Shown: positions 1-5,737 of the stretch, one piece after another
Layout: each line of letters begins with the position of its first letter
Numbering within the stretch: position 1 is the stretch's first letter
DNA from: Patescibacteria group bacterium
Lineage (GTDB): Bacteria > Patescibacteriota > Patescibacteriia > UBA2591 > UBA6264
Direction: 5' to 3'
DNA: 6,741 nucleotides
Assembly (NCBI GenBank): GCA_022572625.1
Contig: JACZVN010000024.1
Span: 1 to 6,741 of the forward strand
Made by a program: the position numbers and the translations under genes
The notes under the pieces: model-generated
Told to the model about the DNA's origin: nothing
Seen by the model: the letters and a program-made list of their open reading frames with translations, nothing else
Database searches by the model: none

Positions 1-66
1 TTTACTTATAGGCTAGACTTTTTTAAAATCAGGCAATATTGATTCGTTTAAATTTTTTTCAGGGCA

Positions 67-152
67 TTAATCTTTTCCGCCTTTTTCTAGAAACCAGTCA
101 TTAAAACTAGTGACCAAATAATCATATCCATATTTTTCCATATTGAGCCACT
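67..152 (-). pseudogene. Out-of-frame remainder of queH
   Basis: This stretch follows the premature TAA of the queH fragment. Removing one base near 158 and one from the five-A run at 133-137 joins the upstream frame to a peptide reading roughly RLDKVAQY, GK, then YGYDYLVTS. That resembles the segment of QueH proteins that follows the CxxC motif (RLEKTAELAKELGFDYFTTTL-like, from memory). The resemblance fades after about position 104 and the frame stops at 67-69, so the C-terminal part of the family is not visible here. I see no recognisable gene in bases 1-66. Confidence 0.5.
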
Positions 153-446
153 TTATCTTAATCTTATTTTAACACATTTATCGCATCTTTTCACTCCTTC
201 TAATTCTTTTTCCAGTCCTTGAATTGATTTAAACCACTGGTCTGGCTCATATTTTTCCTCAACCAAATTCTTATTATATATAGTAGCTAACTTTTTAACA
301 TCTTTTAAGCGTTTTTGGTGTTCGGATTCAGTTGTAATATTAGGATTATACCAGAATAAAGTCAAATTAAATTTATCCTCAAGTTGTTCAATAGGGATCG
401 TGCCGCAATTGGCGCAACAAAGATGTAAAAGTAAACGCTGTTTCAT
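153..446 (-). pseudogene. queH: Epoxyqueuosine reductase QueH, truncated N-terminal half
   Basis: QueH (formerly DUF208) reduces epoxyqueuosine to queuosine in the last step of making this wobble-base modification of GUN-anticodon tRNAs; it is a cytosolic iron-sulfur enzyme. The 97-residue product carries the family's N-terminal signatures: the Cys-Cys pair in LLLHLCCANC (residues 10-11), FWYNPNI (31-37), a WFKSIQGLEKE segment, and the RCDKC pair of cysteines near the end. Family members are usually about 180-220 residues, so roughly half is missing. The reading frame hits TAA directly after IRLR, and related sequence continues in other frames, which points to single-base insertions rather than a natural short form. 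The ATG overlaps the stop of the upstream MFS gene by one base (TAATG), so it was probably translationally coupled. Family assignment is fairly secure. Sequencing or assembly error is a live alternative to true decay. Confidence 0.72.
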
Positions 447-1597
447 TAAAGTAAATTAAGAAATAAACTAAGGATCGCGGCCGAAATAAAAGCGGCCGGA
501 AAACCAATCAAACTAATTAAAATAATTATTAAAATAGACATTAAAACCCGGCCAATATTTAAACTAATATCTCTCATCACCGTATATTCATCAATATATG
601 AACCACGGTCCGCTAAAAAATCATAATAGTAAGCGTCAAATGGAGTGCGCAGCATAATCGCGCCTAAACTATGAAATGTACCCACGACAAAAATTTGAAA
701 TGTGGTGACCACAAAAGCTTTGGCCGTCCAACCCAGAGCGTAGACCAATGATCCAATCCTAATTAAACGTCGCTTGGATAATTTATCCGTATATTCACCC
801 ATAAATAATTGAAGAATAATGGTCGCCACCACAATTAAGGCGGTGACTGCGCCTACGGCTAAATACTGTCCTTCTAAAATTTGGTAAATAAAAATCGGCC
901 AAATCATTACCCCAACCATACTTTGAGCGCCGTCAGCGGCGTAGGCCATTCCCCAACGACGATTTTTTTTCCGCCACAATTCTTTAAAAGTCTGGCGATA
1001 GCTAAACTCGAATCTGGCTTTAACCTCAGTTAATCCGGCTAAAGGAATTAAGGATACCACTAAAATAATCATCACGAGAATAAAAAGAAAACCAAAACTA
1101 TACTGAGAAAGAATTAAACCGGCTAAAAGGGGAGCACCAATACTCACCAGGTAACCTAGAATAGCCAGCCAGGCCATTTGCCGGCCTCGATATCGACCGT
1201 CAGTAAATTCAACAAAACTGGTATGATAGGGAGTCCAATAAATAAGACGGAAAAGCAATAAATTAATATTAGCGATCACGGCAAAGATTAAAGGATGAAG
1301 TTGGAAAAAATAAAGACTAAGATAAAAAAGAATAACAAAAAAACGACCGAGTAACATCGCCCTTTTTAAACCAATTTTATTCATTAACATCGCCCCAAAA
1401 GGAATCAACGCGCCGTAAAGAGCAAAGCCGATCATGTAAAAGACAATCACCCAATAGATAGAATAGCCAAATTGTTGAAACAGAAAAATAGGTAAAAATA
1501 AACCGATCATTCCATTAGCTAGAGAAACAATGGTATGATAAACACAAAGCAGTTTAAAATCAGGAGAAAATTTTAAGCGGATAAAAAATCCAAACAT
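446..1597 (-). CDS. Major facilitator superfamily (MFS) transporter
   Basis: A 383-residue, very hydrophobic polytopic inner-membrane protein with about twelve predicted helices in two halves, joined by a basic loop near residues 190-215. The MFS motif-A pattern between helices 2 and 3 is visible as GAMLMNKIGLKR (68-79), and its second-half counterpart as MGEYTDKLSKRR (266-277). A distinctive PYHTSFVEFTDGRYRGRQ segment (123-140) follows helix 4. The substrate cannot be read from sequence. The start is the first ATG of the frame, 18 bases after the encoded CCA end of tRNA-Pro, with no Shine-Dalgarno upstream. The stop overlaps the queH start by one base. The tRNA, this gene and queH therefore look like one transcript. 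Coupling to queH could hint at uptake of a queuosine precursor, but that is speculation. Confidence 0.88.
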   Translation of the reverse strand: MFGFFIRLKFSPDFKLLCVYHTIVSLANGMIGLFLPIFLFQQFGYSIYWVIVFYMIGFALYGALIPFGAMLMNKIGLKRAMLLGRFFVILFYLSLYFFQLHPLIFAVIANINLLLFRLIYWTPYHTSFVEFTDGRYRGRQMAWLAILGYLVSIGAPLLAGLILSQYSFGFLFILVMIILVVSLIPLAGLTEVKARFEFSYRQTFKELWRKKNRRWGMAYAADGAQSMVGVMIWPIFIYQILEGQYLAVGAVTALIVVATIILQLFMGEYTDKLSKRRLIRIGSLVYALGWTAKAFVVTTFQIFVVGTFHSLGAIMLRTPFDAYYYDFLADRGSYIDEYTVMRDISLNIGRVLMSILIIILISLIGFPAAFISAAILSLFLNLL

Positions 1598-1615
1598 AAT
1601 ATTGACTAATTAATC

Positions 1616-1691
1616 TGGTCGGGCTGATGGGACTTGCACCCATGATCTCCACATCCCGAATGTGGCGCCTTAGCTACTAGGCCACAGCCCG
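1616..1691 (-). tRNA. tRNA-Pro(CGG), with unusual T- and D-loops, CCA encoded
   Basis: A 76-base cloverleaf with perfect stems: acceptor CGGGCTG/CAGCCCG, D-stem GCCT/AGGC, anticodon stem CCACA/TGTGG and T-stem ATGGG/CCCAT. The anticodon loop TTCGGGA gives CGG, which reads CCG proline codons. Bacterial proline identity elements are present: C1-G72, A73, G35, G36 and G15 with C48. CCA is encoded at 1616-1618. The T-loop is TGCAAGT, so the near-universal T-psi-C becomes T-G-C, and the D-loop AGTAGCTA has G18-C19 in place of G18-G19. Both halves of the normal elbow contact are thus altered; a compensating C19-G55 pair is possible. The gene lies 18 bases upstream of the MFS start codon. Confidence 0.95.
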
Positions 1692-1704
1692 TCTCTAGTA
1701 GCTT

Positions 1705-1744
1705 ATCTTGACAAAATTCTATAATTTGTCAAAATAACTATAAT
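1705..1744. promoter_or_regulatory. Divergent promoter region with an inverted repeat of TTGACA boxes
   Basis: The 83-base gap between tRNA-Pro (minus) and the DUF502 gene (plus) holds an interrupted inverted repeat: TTGACAAAATT at 1708-1718 and AATTTGTCAA at 1723-1732, with one unpaired base. Each arm carries a perfect -35 hexamer, one per direction. For the tRNA, TTGACA (1732-1727) is followed after 16 bases by CAAGAT (1710-1705), a weak -10 that would start transcription a few bases before the tRNA. For the plus gene, TATAAT at 1739-1744 is a perfect -10, but its distance from TTGACA (1708-1713) is 25 bases, too long. It either uses a poor -35, or the pair is TTGACA with AATAAC at 1733-1738 (19-base spacer). 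Inferred from sequence only. Confidence 0.45.
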
Positions 1745-1762
1745 CTATCGTTCTTTAAAATC

Positions 1763-1768
1763 AAGGAG
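1763..1768 (+). promoter_or_regulatory. Shine-Dalgarno AAGGAG of the DUF502 gene
   Basis: AAGGAG sits six bases before the ATG at 1775 and fixes that start. It is the only clear Shine-Dalgarno in the window; the other visible start codons are preceded by AT-rich sequence with no purine-rich box. Confidence 0.8.
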
Positions 1769-1774
1769 TAAAAA

Positions 1775-2371
1775 ATGATTTCCTTTATTAAAAAAACTTT
1801 AACAATGGGATTAATTGCCAGTCTTCTTTTAGGTTTAATACTGATGATTTTAACCATTGTCTGGAAACTACTTTCACCCATTCCTAATCTCTTAACTAAT
1901 CTACTCCCTTTTTCTTTTCCCGGCTTACCCCTGTTAATCTTAATTACTTTTGTTTTTATACTTGGTCTAACCCTTAATCTTTGGCAAAATCGATCCGGGC
2001 CTTTTGCCCAGCTTCTTACTAAAATCCCAGTCGTCGGTAAACTCATTGGTCTGCCGGCTTCGATTAAAACCATGACTCAAAAGGGGAAAATTGTTTTAAT
2101 AAAACTGACGACAAATTTTTACATCACCGCCACTACTTCAGAAACATCAATCGAGGCTATTAATGAAGCAACTGGCCAAGATCTAATCGGTCTCGGGGTA
2201 ACCAGTTTTCCATTTCCCGGCACTGGTTCAGCCGTTATTTGGACGACCCGGGAAAATATTATTACCCCTAAAGATATGCCCATTGAAGACTGGGTCACTC
2301 TGATAATGAGCGGTTCATTATTAAATCCTAAAACTAAGATAGAAGTAAAATCTATAATTAAAAAAATATAA
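1775..2371 (+). CDS. DUF502 family membrane protein
   Basis: A 198-residue protein with two N-terminal transmembrane helices (about residues 10-31 and 50-68) followed by a mostly soluble domain. The order of elements matches the DUF502 family: first helix, a short loop with a Pro-Gly step (FPGLP, 48-52) into the second helix, an LLTKIPVVGKL segment (80-90) ahead of the soluble part, then FPFPGTGSAVIWTTRENII (145-163) and the PIEDWVTLIMSGSLL tail (169-183), corresponding to the family's 'VPREDVIELDMSVEDALKLIISGG'-like ending. The biochemical role of the family is not established. It is the only plus-strand gene here, has its own promoter region and ribosome binding site, and ends in a hairpin terminator, so it is probably monocistronic. 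Confidence 0.85.
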   Translation: MISFIKKTLTMGLIASLLLGLILMILTIVWKLLSPIPNLLTNLLPFSFPGLPLLILITFVFILGLTLNLWQNRSGPFAQLLTKIPVVGKLIGLPASIKTMTQKGKIVLIKLTTNFYITATTSETSIEAINEATGQDLIGLGVTSFPFPGTGSAVIWTTRENIITPKDMPIEDWVTLIMSGSLLNPKTKIEVKSIIKKI

Positions 2372-2396
2372 ATTGACGAGCAAAACCTCGTCAATT
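2371..2396. terminator. Bidirectional Rho-independent terminator between convergent genes
   Basis: A perfect 10-bp stem (AATTGACGAG at 2371-2380 with CTCGTCAATT at 2387-2396) and a six-base loop CAAAAC. On the plus strand it runs into TTTTTATTTTT. On the minus strand the region past the stem reads TATATTTTTTT, so it can end both the DUF502 and the fpg transcripts. The first stem base is the last base of the DUF502 stop codon, and the fpg stop lies one base beyond the other arm. Confidence 0.88.
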
Positions 2397-2397
2397 T

Positions 2398-3231
2398 TTA
2401 TTTTTGACACCCTGGACAATAGCAAGTTCCCCGGCCGGCCAAGGCTATTTTTTTTATGCTCTGACGGCAACGCCGGCATTTTTTATTTTTCCGGCCGTAT
2501 ACTTTTAATTTAGCCGCGTATTTTCCCAATTGGCCACGGGCATCAATATAATCCCGATCCGAAGTTCCTTTATCTTTAATCGCTCTCTTTAATATTTTTA
2601 TTAAACAGGCATATATCTTTTTAATTTCTGATTGGGATAGACTATTAATTATCCGATCGGGTAAAACCCGACTGCACCAACAAATTTCCTGAGCATAAAT
2701 ATTACCAATGCCAGCAATAAAACCCTGATCCATTAAAAGGGGTTTAATCTTTGGCCGCGGCCTTGACTCTAATAACTGATTAAATTTTTTTAAAGTAAAA
2801 GCTTTTTTTAATGGCTCAGGTCCATAATTTTTTAACAAAGGAATTTTATTTAATTCAATGGTTTTGACTAATTTAACATAACCAAACTGGCGAAGATCAT
2901 TATGAAATAATTTACTGCCGTCGGAAAAATAATAAATTAAATGATTATATTTAATATTATTAAGGTCGGCATTCCGGCCTTGATAAATTAATTGGCCGGT
3001 TAATTTTAAATGAATTACTAGAGAATAATCATTAGTCAAATTTATTATAATCAATTTACCACGGCGGCTAATCCCTTTTATTTTCGTGCCAATTACCTGC
3101 CTTTTAAAAAAAACCACTGACCGAGCTTTAATCATATTAGACAGCTTAATTTCTATTTTTTGAATTCTTTTACCTTGAATTCTATTAGCTAATTGTCTTT
3201 TAATTGTTTCAACCTCAGGTAATTCAGGCAT
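2398..3231 (-). CDS. mutM: Formamidopyrimidine-DNA glycosylase (Fpg/MutM)
   Basis: A bifunctional base-excision repair enzyme that removes 8-oxoguanine and formamidopyrimidines and cleaves the abasic site by beta/delta elimination. The 277-residue length fits the family (269 in E. coli). All key parts are visible: the N-terminal MPELPEVET with catalytic Pro2, Glu3 and Glu6; the RGK lysine (Lys59); HLKLTGQL (74-81); DLRQFG (112-117); YGPEPL (136-141); the DNA-binding helix-two-turn-helix GIGNIYAQE (174-182) with the conserved Asn; and a C-terminal zinc finger with Cys252, Cys255, Cys272 and Cys275 around Arg267 of the GRGT turn. The conserved N-terminus fixes the start. No Shine-Dalgarno precedes it; only a 24-base AT-rich leader separates it from tRNA-Val upstream, so it is probably cotranscribed with, or released by processing from, that tRNA. 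Confidence 0.97.
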   Translation of the reverse strand: MPELPEVETIKRQLANRIQGKRIQKIEIKLSNMIKARSVVFFKRQVIGTKIKGISRRGKLIIINLTNDYSLVIHLKLTGQLIYQGRNADLNNIKYNHLIYYFSDGSKLFHNDLRQFGYVKLVKTIELNKIPLLKNYGPEPLKKAFTLKKFNQLLESRPRPKIKPLLMDQGFIAGIGNIYAQEICWCSRVLPDRIINSLSQSEIKKIYACLIKILKRAIKDKGTSDRDYIDARGQLGKYAAKLKVYGRKNKKCRRCRQSIKKIALAGRGTCYCPGCQK

Positions 3232-3255
3232 AAATATTAAATTAAAATAAAAAAA

Positions 3256-3327
3256 TGGGTGTACCTGGATTCGAACCAGGGACTTCTACCATGTGAAGGT
3301 AGCACTCTACCACTGAGTTATACACCC
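3256..3327 (-). tRNA. tRNA-Val(CAC), CCA not encoded
   Basis: A 72-base cloverleaf: acceptor GGGTGTA/TACACCC, D-stem ACTC/GAGT with loop AGTGGTA, anticodon stem CTACC/GGTAG, T-stem CCTGG/CCAGG and canonical T-loop TTCGAAT. The loop TTCACAT gives anticodon CAC for GTG valine codons, and A73 fits valine tRNA. The 3' end is followed by TTTTTTT, not CCA, so a CCA-adding enzyme is needed. Its first base, at 3327, is also the last base of the pilC stop codon. Confidence 0.95.
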
Positions 3328-4538
3328 TAGAAGGCGGAAGCTAATTTATACATTGGTAAAATAATGGCCGCGACCATTCCACCCACAATAATACCCAAGA
3401 AAATAATAATAATTGGTTCAAGTAAAGTAACTAGTTTTGATAAAATATTTTCTACCTCTCGAGAATAAAAATCAGCAATTTTTCCTAAAACTTCATCTAA
3501 ACTACCGGTTTGTTCACCAATAGCCATTAAATGAGAAAGCATTTTTGGGATATGCGACGCATTTAAAAATGATCCGCTAATTGAACGGCCCTCTTCCACT
3601 TCAATCACCGCATTAAGAATCGTTTCTTTATAAACTATATTGCCAACTATTTCTGCCACTATTTTTAATGCCGAACTAATTGGTATCCCACCAACGATCA
3701 AGGTCGATAAACTGCGCGTAAAACGAATAAGGTAAACTTTTTGAAAAAGCGGACCAAAAACTGGTAAACGAATTAGAGTTTGATCCCAAATCATTTTACC
3801 GGTTGAACTTTTAAAGAAAAAACGTAAAGCAATAGCTGAAAATAAAACAACAATGATGATGAGGATAAAATAAGCTTGAAAAAATTCACTCAAGCCAATT
3901 AAAATCCGGGTTGGCAAAGGTAGTTCAACCCCGGCTTCTTTTAAAATTGAAGTTAGTTGTGGAATAACAAAAACTAGCATCAGAATCATAACGCTGACCA
4001 CTGCGACAATCACAAAAGCTGGATAAATCATCGCTCCTTTAATCTTACTCATCAAATCAAAACTTTTTTCCTGTTCATCAGCTAAATAATTCAAAACTTC
4101 GTCAAGTTTACCGGCCGTTTCTCCAGCCCGAACCATATTGATATAAAAATCATCAAAAACATTGGGATATTTAGCTAAAGCCGTAGAAAATCTCGTTCCA
4201 CCTCGCACATCTCCCGCTATTGAGTTAATCACTGTTTTTAAATAAGGTTTACTAGTCTGCTTGCTTAAAACATCTAATGCTTTGACTAAGGGTAGACCAG
4301 CTGAAATCATAACTGAAAGCTGACGAGATAAAAAAACCATATCCCGAGGCTGAACTTTATTGAAAAATGGTATTTCAACCGGCCGGCGCCAAAAAGGTAG
4401 AGCTCCGCTCTCGACTAAGGAAATAATGATCATCTTTCGGTTAGTCAAGACTTCAATCGCCCCCTCTTGGTTCAGCGCTTCCACTGTTCCTTCAATAGTC
4501 TCCCCTTTTAAATTTTTTACTTTGTATTCAAATATCAT
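3327..4538 (-). CDS. pilC: Type IV pilus inner-membrane platform protein PilC (GspF family)
   Basis: PilC is the polytopic membrane protein at the base of the type IV pilus machine; cytoplasmic ATPases act on it to insert or remove pilins. The 403 residues match the family's usual length and show a short N-terminal region (FEYKVKNLKGETIEGTVEA, 3-21), then two T2SF domains at about 67-190 and 270-393. The repeat signatures are ISAGLPLVKALDVL / VGGIPISSALKIV and AGETAGKLDEVL / IGEQTGSLDEVL. Three membrane helices are apparent at about 170-194, 219-241 and 371-396, the last starting with the conserved LLEPIII. The start is fixed by the family N-terminus; no Shine-Dalgarno is present, and the ATG lies within a 16-bp palindrome. 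The TAG stop shares its G with the first base of tRNA-Val. A long inverted repeat separates it from the pilT-like gene. Confidence 0.96.
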   Translation of the reverse strand: MIFEYKVKNLKGETIEGTVEALNQEGAIEVLTNRKMIIISLVESGALPFWRRPVEIPFFNKVQPRDMVFLSRQLSVMISAGLPLVKALDVLSKQTSKPYLKTVINSIAGDVRGGTRFSTALAKYPNVFDDFYINMVRAGETAGKLDEVLNYLADEQEKSFDLMSKIKGAMIYPAFVIVAVVSVMILMLVFVIPQLTSILKEAGVELPLPTRILIGLSEFFQAYFILIIIVVLFSAIALRFFFKSSTGKMIWDQTLIRLPVFGPLFQKVYLIRFTRSLSTLIVGGIPISSALKIVAEIVGNIVYKETILNAVIEVEEGRSISGSFLNASHIPKMLSHLMAIGEQTGSLDEVLGKIADFYSREVENILSKLVTLLEPIIIIFLGIIVGGMVAAIILPMYKLASAF

Positions 4539-4546
4539 ATGATATT
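4531..4546. repeat. 16-bp perfect palindrome over the pilC start codon
   Basis: AATATCATATGATATT is its own reverse complement and contains the pilC ATG (4538-4536) at its centre. As RNA it could form only a six-bp AU-rich stem with an AUAU loop; as DNA it could be a dimeric-protein site. It may be chance in AT-rich sequence. Confidence 0.5.
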
Positions 4547-4551
4547 GAAAA

Positions 4552-4606
4552 CGACACTAGTAATAATCTAATTTATTAGCTTAAATAAATTAGATTATTA
4601 GTGTCG
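4552..4606. repeat. Long AT-rich inverted repeat between the pilT-like gene and pilC
   Basis: The arms are 4552-4577 and 4584-4606, with a six-base centre AGCTTA. They pair over 23 positions, with a three-base GTA bulge in the left arm. The outer seven bases (CGACACT/AGTGTCG) are GC-containing; the inner part is nearly all A/T. It fills most of the gap between the two genes and lies four bases past the pilT-like stop. In the minus-strand transcript it is followed by only four U residues, so it is at best a weak terminator. An mRNA-stabilising or expression-setting stem within the pil operon is more likely. Confidence 0.8.
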
Positions 4607-4609
4607 CTC

Positions 4610-5683
4610 TTATCTTCTTAATAATGATTTAAATAATTCTTCATTAAGACAATGTTTAAGTGCTTCCTCACCCATCACTTTACCGGTAGAAACAAGATTA
4701 GCTAAATACTGATCTAAAGAAATAGCCGTTTTATCTTCACTTGTTTGTAAAACACCGGCTAATTGATGAAATTTTCCCGCGGCAATAATACTGTTTACCA
4801 CCGGCGTTCCTGGTAAAATTTCAAATACGCGAATTCGTCCGCCGCCAATTTTAGGCACTAAATGAGTAGAAATAACACCAGCTAAATTCTCACTTAAAAG
4901 GTATCTAATATTTTCTTCTTTGGAAGCCGGAAAAAGATGTAAAACCCTTCTCAGGGTTTTAATCGTCGATTCAGTATCAAGAATGGTAAAAACTAAACTA
5001 CCAGCTTCAGCAATGGCAAAAATTTCATCCATGGTCTGCTCATCTTTAATAGAATCAACCATAATCACATCAGCATTTCTTGTTCTAATATAAGCTAATC
5101 CGTCCAAAAAAGAATTTACATCCCGGCCCACCTCACGTTGTTCAATTGCCCCTTTGATTCCATTTAAGGTGGCTCTAATTGGTTTTTCAACCGTGGCAAT
5201 AAATTTAGCCTGATGCTTATTAATATCGTTAAGAATGGAAGCAACTAAACTTGACCGACCTGAATCCCGCGGACCAGTAATAAATACAATGCCACGCCGG
5301 GATTGAATAATTTTTTTAGCCATCACCGGCAACTCTAAACTAGATAAATCAACAATTTCCTGGCTTAATAACTTGATGCGCAAAGCCGGCGCTCCCTTGG
5401 TAAAGTAAATATTAATCTGGCTGTTACCAATCCGGCTAATCTCTTTAATAAAATCAATTTGTTTTTCTTCTTTTAATTTTATTTGCTCTTTTTCTTTTAA
5501 AAGATTGTCAATTAAACCTTCCATAAAAGAAGTGGAAATAATTCCTTGTCCGGCCAAGGGCTGCATTTGACCATCAACCCTAATAAAAGGTATCTGGGCT
5601 GGGAGTAAATAAATCTCCGATGCTTTTTGGCCAGCCGCTTCCTGGCAAATTCGATTAAAAATAATTTCTGCTTGTGTAGACAT
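4610..5683 (-). CDS. PilT-like protein with degenerate ATPase motifs (predicted pseudo-ATPase)
   Basis: By position and overall sequence this is a type IV pilus retraction ATPase homologue (PilT, secretion-ATPase superfamily). It is full length (357 residues), with the PilT N-terminal domain ASEIYLLPAQIPFIRVDGQM (21-40), the QREVGRD segment (182-188) and a normal C-terminal region (ENLAGVIS, EILPGTPVVNSII, AISLDQYLANLV). The catalytic residues are changed. Walker A is GPRDSGRSS (137-145), with Arg143 in place of lysine. The Asp-box EDPIE is EKPIR (166-170). Walker B GExRD is DSIKD (210-214), without the glutamate. The His-box TGH and LHT are AGS (227-229) and LDT (235-237). The frame is uninterrupted, so this looks like a maintained non-hydrolysing paralogue rather than a decaying gene. 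It may regulate or scaffold PilB/PilC. It has an AT-only leader and no Shine-Dalgarno. Confidence 0.9.
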   Translation of the reverse strand: MSTQAEIIFNRICQEAAGQKASEIYLLPAQIPFIRVDGQMQPLAGQGIISTSFMEGLIDNLLKEKEQIKLKEEKQIDFIKEISRIGNSQINIYFTKGAPALRIKLLSQEIVDLSSLELPVMAKKIIQSRRGIVFITGPRDSGRSSLVASILNDINKHQAKFIATVEKPIRATLNGIKGAIEQREVGRDVNSFLDGLAYIRTRNADVIMVDSIKDEQTMDEIFAIAEAGSLVFTILDTESTIKTLRRVLHLFPASKEENIRYLLSENLAGVISTHLVPKIGGGRIRVFEILPGTPVVNSIIAAGKFHQLAGVLQTSEDKTAISLDQYLANLVSTGKVMGEEALKHCLNEELFKSLLRR

Positions 5684-5737
5684 AAATATTTAAATAAATA
5701 ATTATTATTTGTTTATGCTTAAAATAATTAATTTTTT

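Noticed and set aside
1738..2073. Minus-strand open frame of about 111 codons opposite the DUF502 gene
   Set aside because: Shadow of the DUF502 coding strand; composition is basic and low-complexity with no recognisable family, while the opposite frame has a clear ribosome binding site and family motifs.
2119..2394. Minus-strand open frame overlapping the DUF502 3' end and the terminator
   Set aside because: Antisense shadow that would begin inside the terminator hairpin; no motif or plausible start signal.
4360..4542. Plus-strand open frame antisense to pilC
   Set aside because: Lies wholly over the pilC N-terminus, with no ribosome binding site and no recognisable domain.
4552..4606. Calling the long inverted repeat a Rho-independent terminator
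   Set aside because: The stem is mostly A/T and is followed by only four U residues on the minus strand and none on the plus strand; it would also cut pilC off from its operon.
4610..5683. Treating the pilT-like gene as a pseudogene
   Set aside because: The frame is full length and uninterrupted, and non-catalytic family landmarks are well kept, so loss of only the catalytic residues fits a maintained pseudo-ATPase better.
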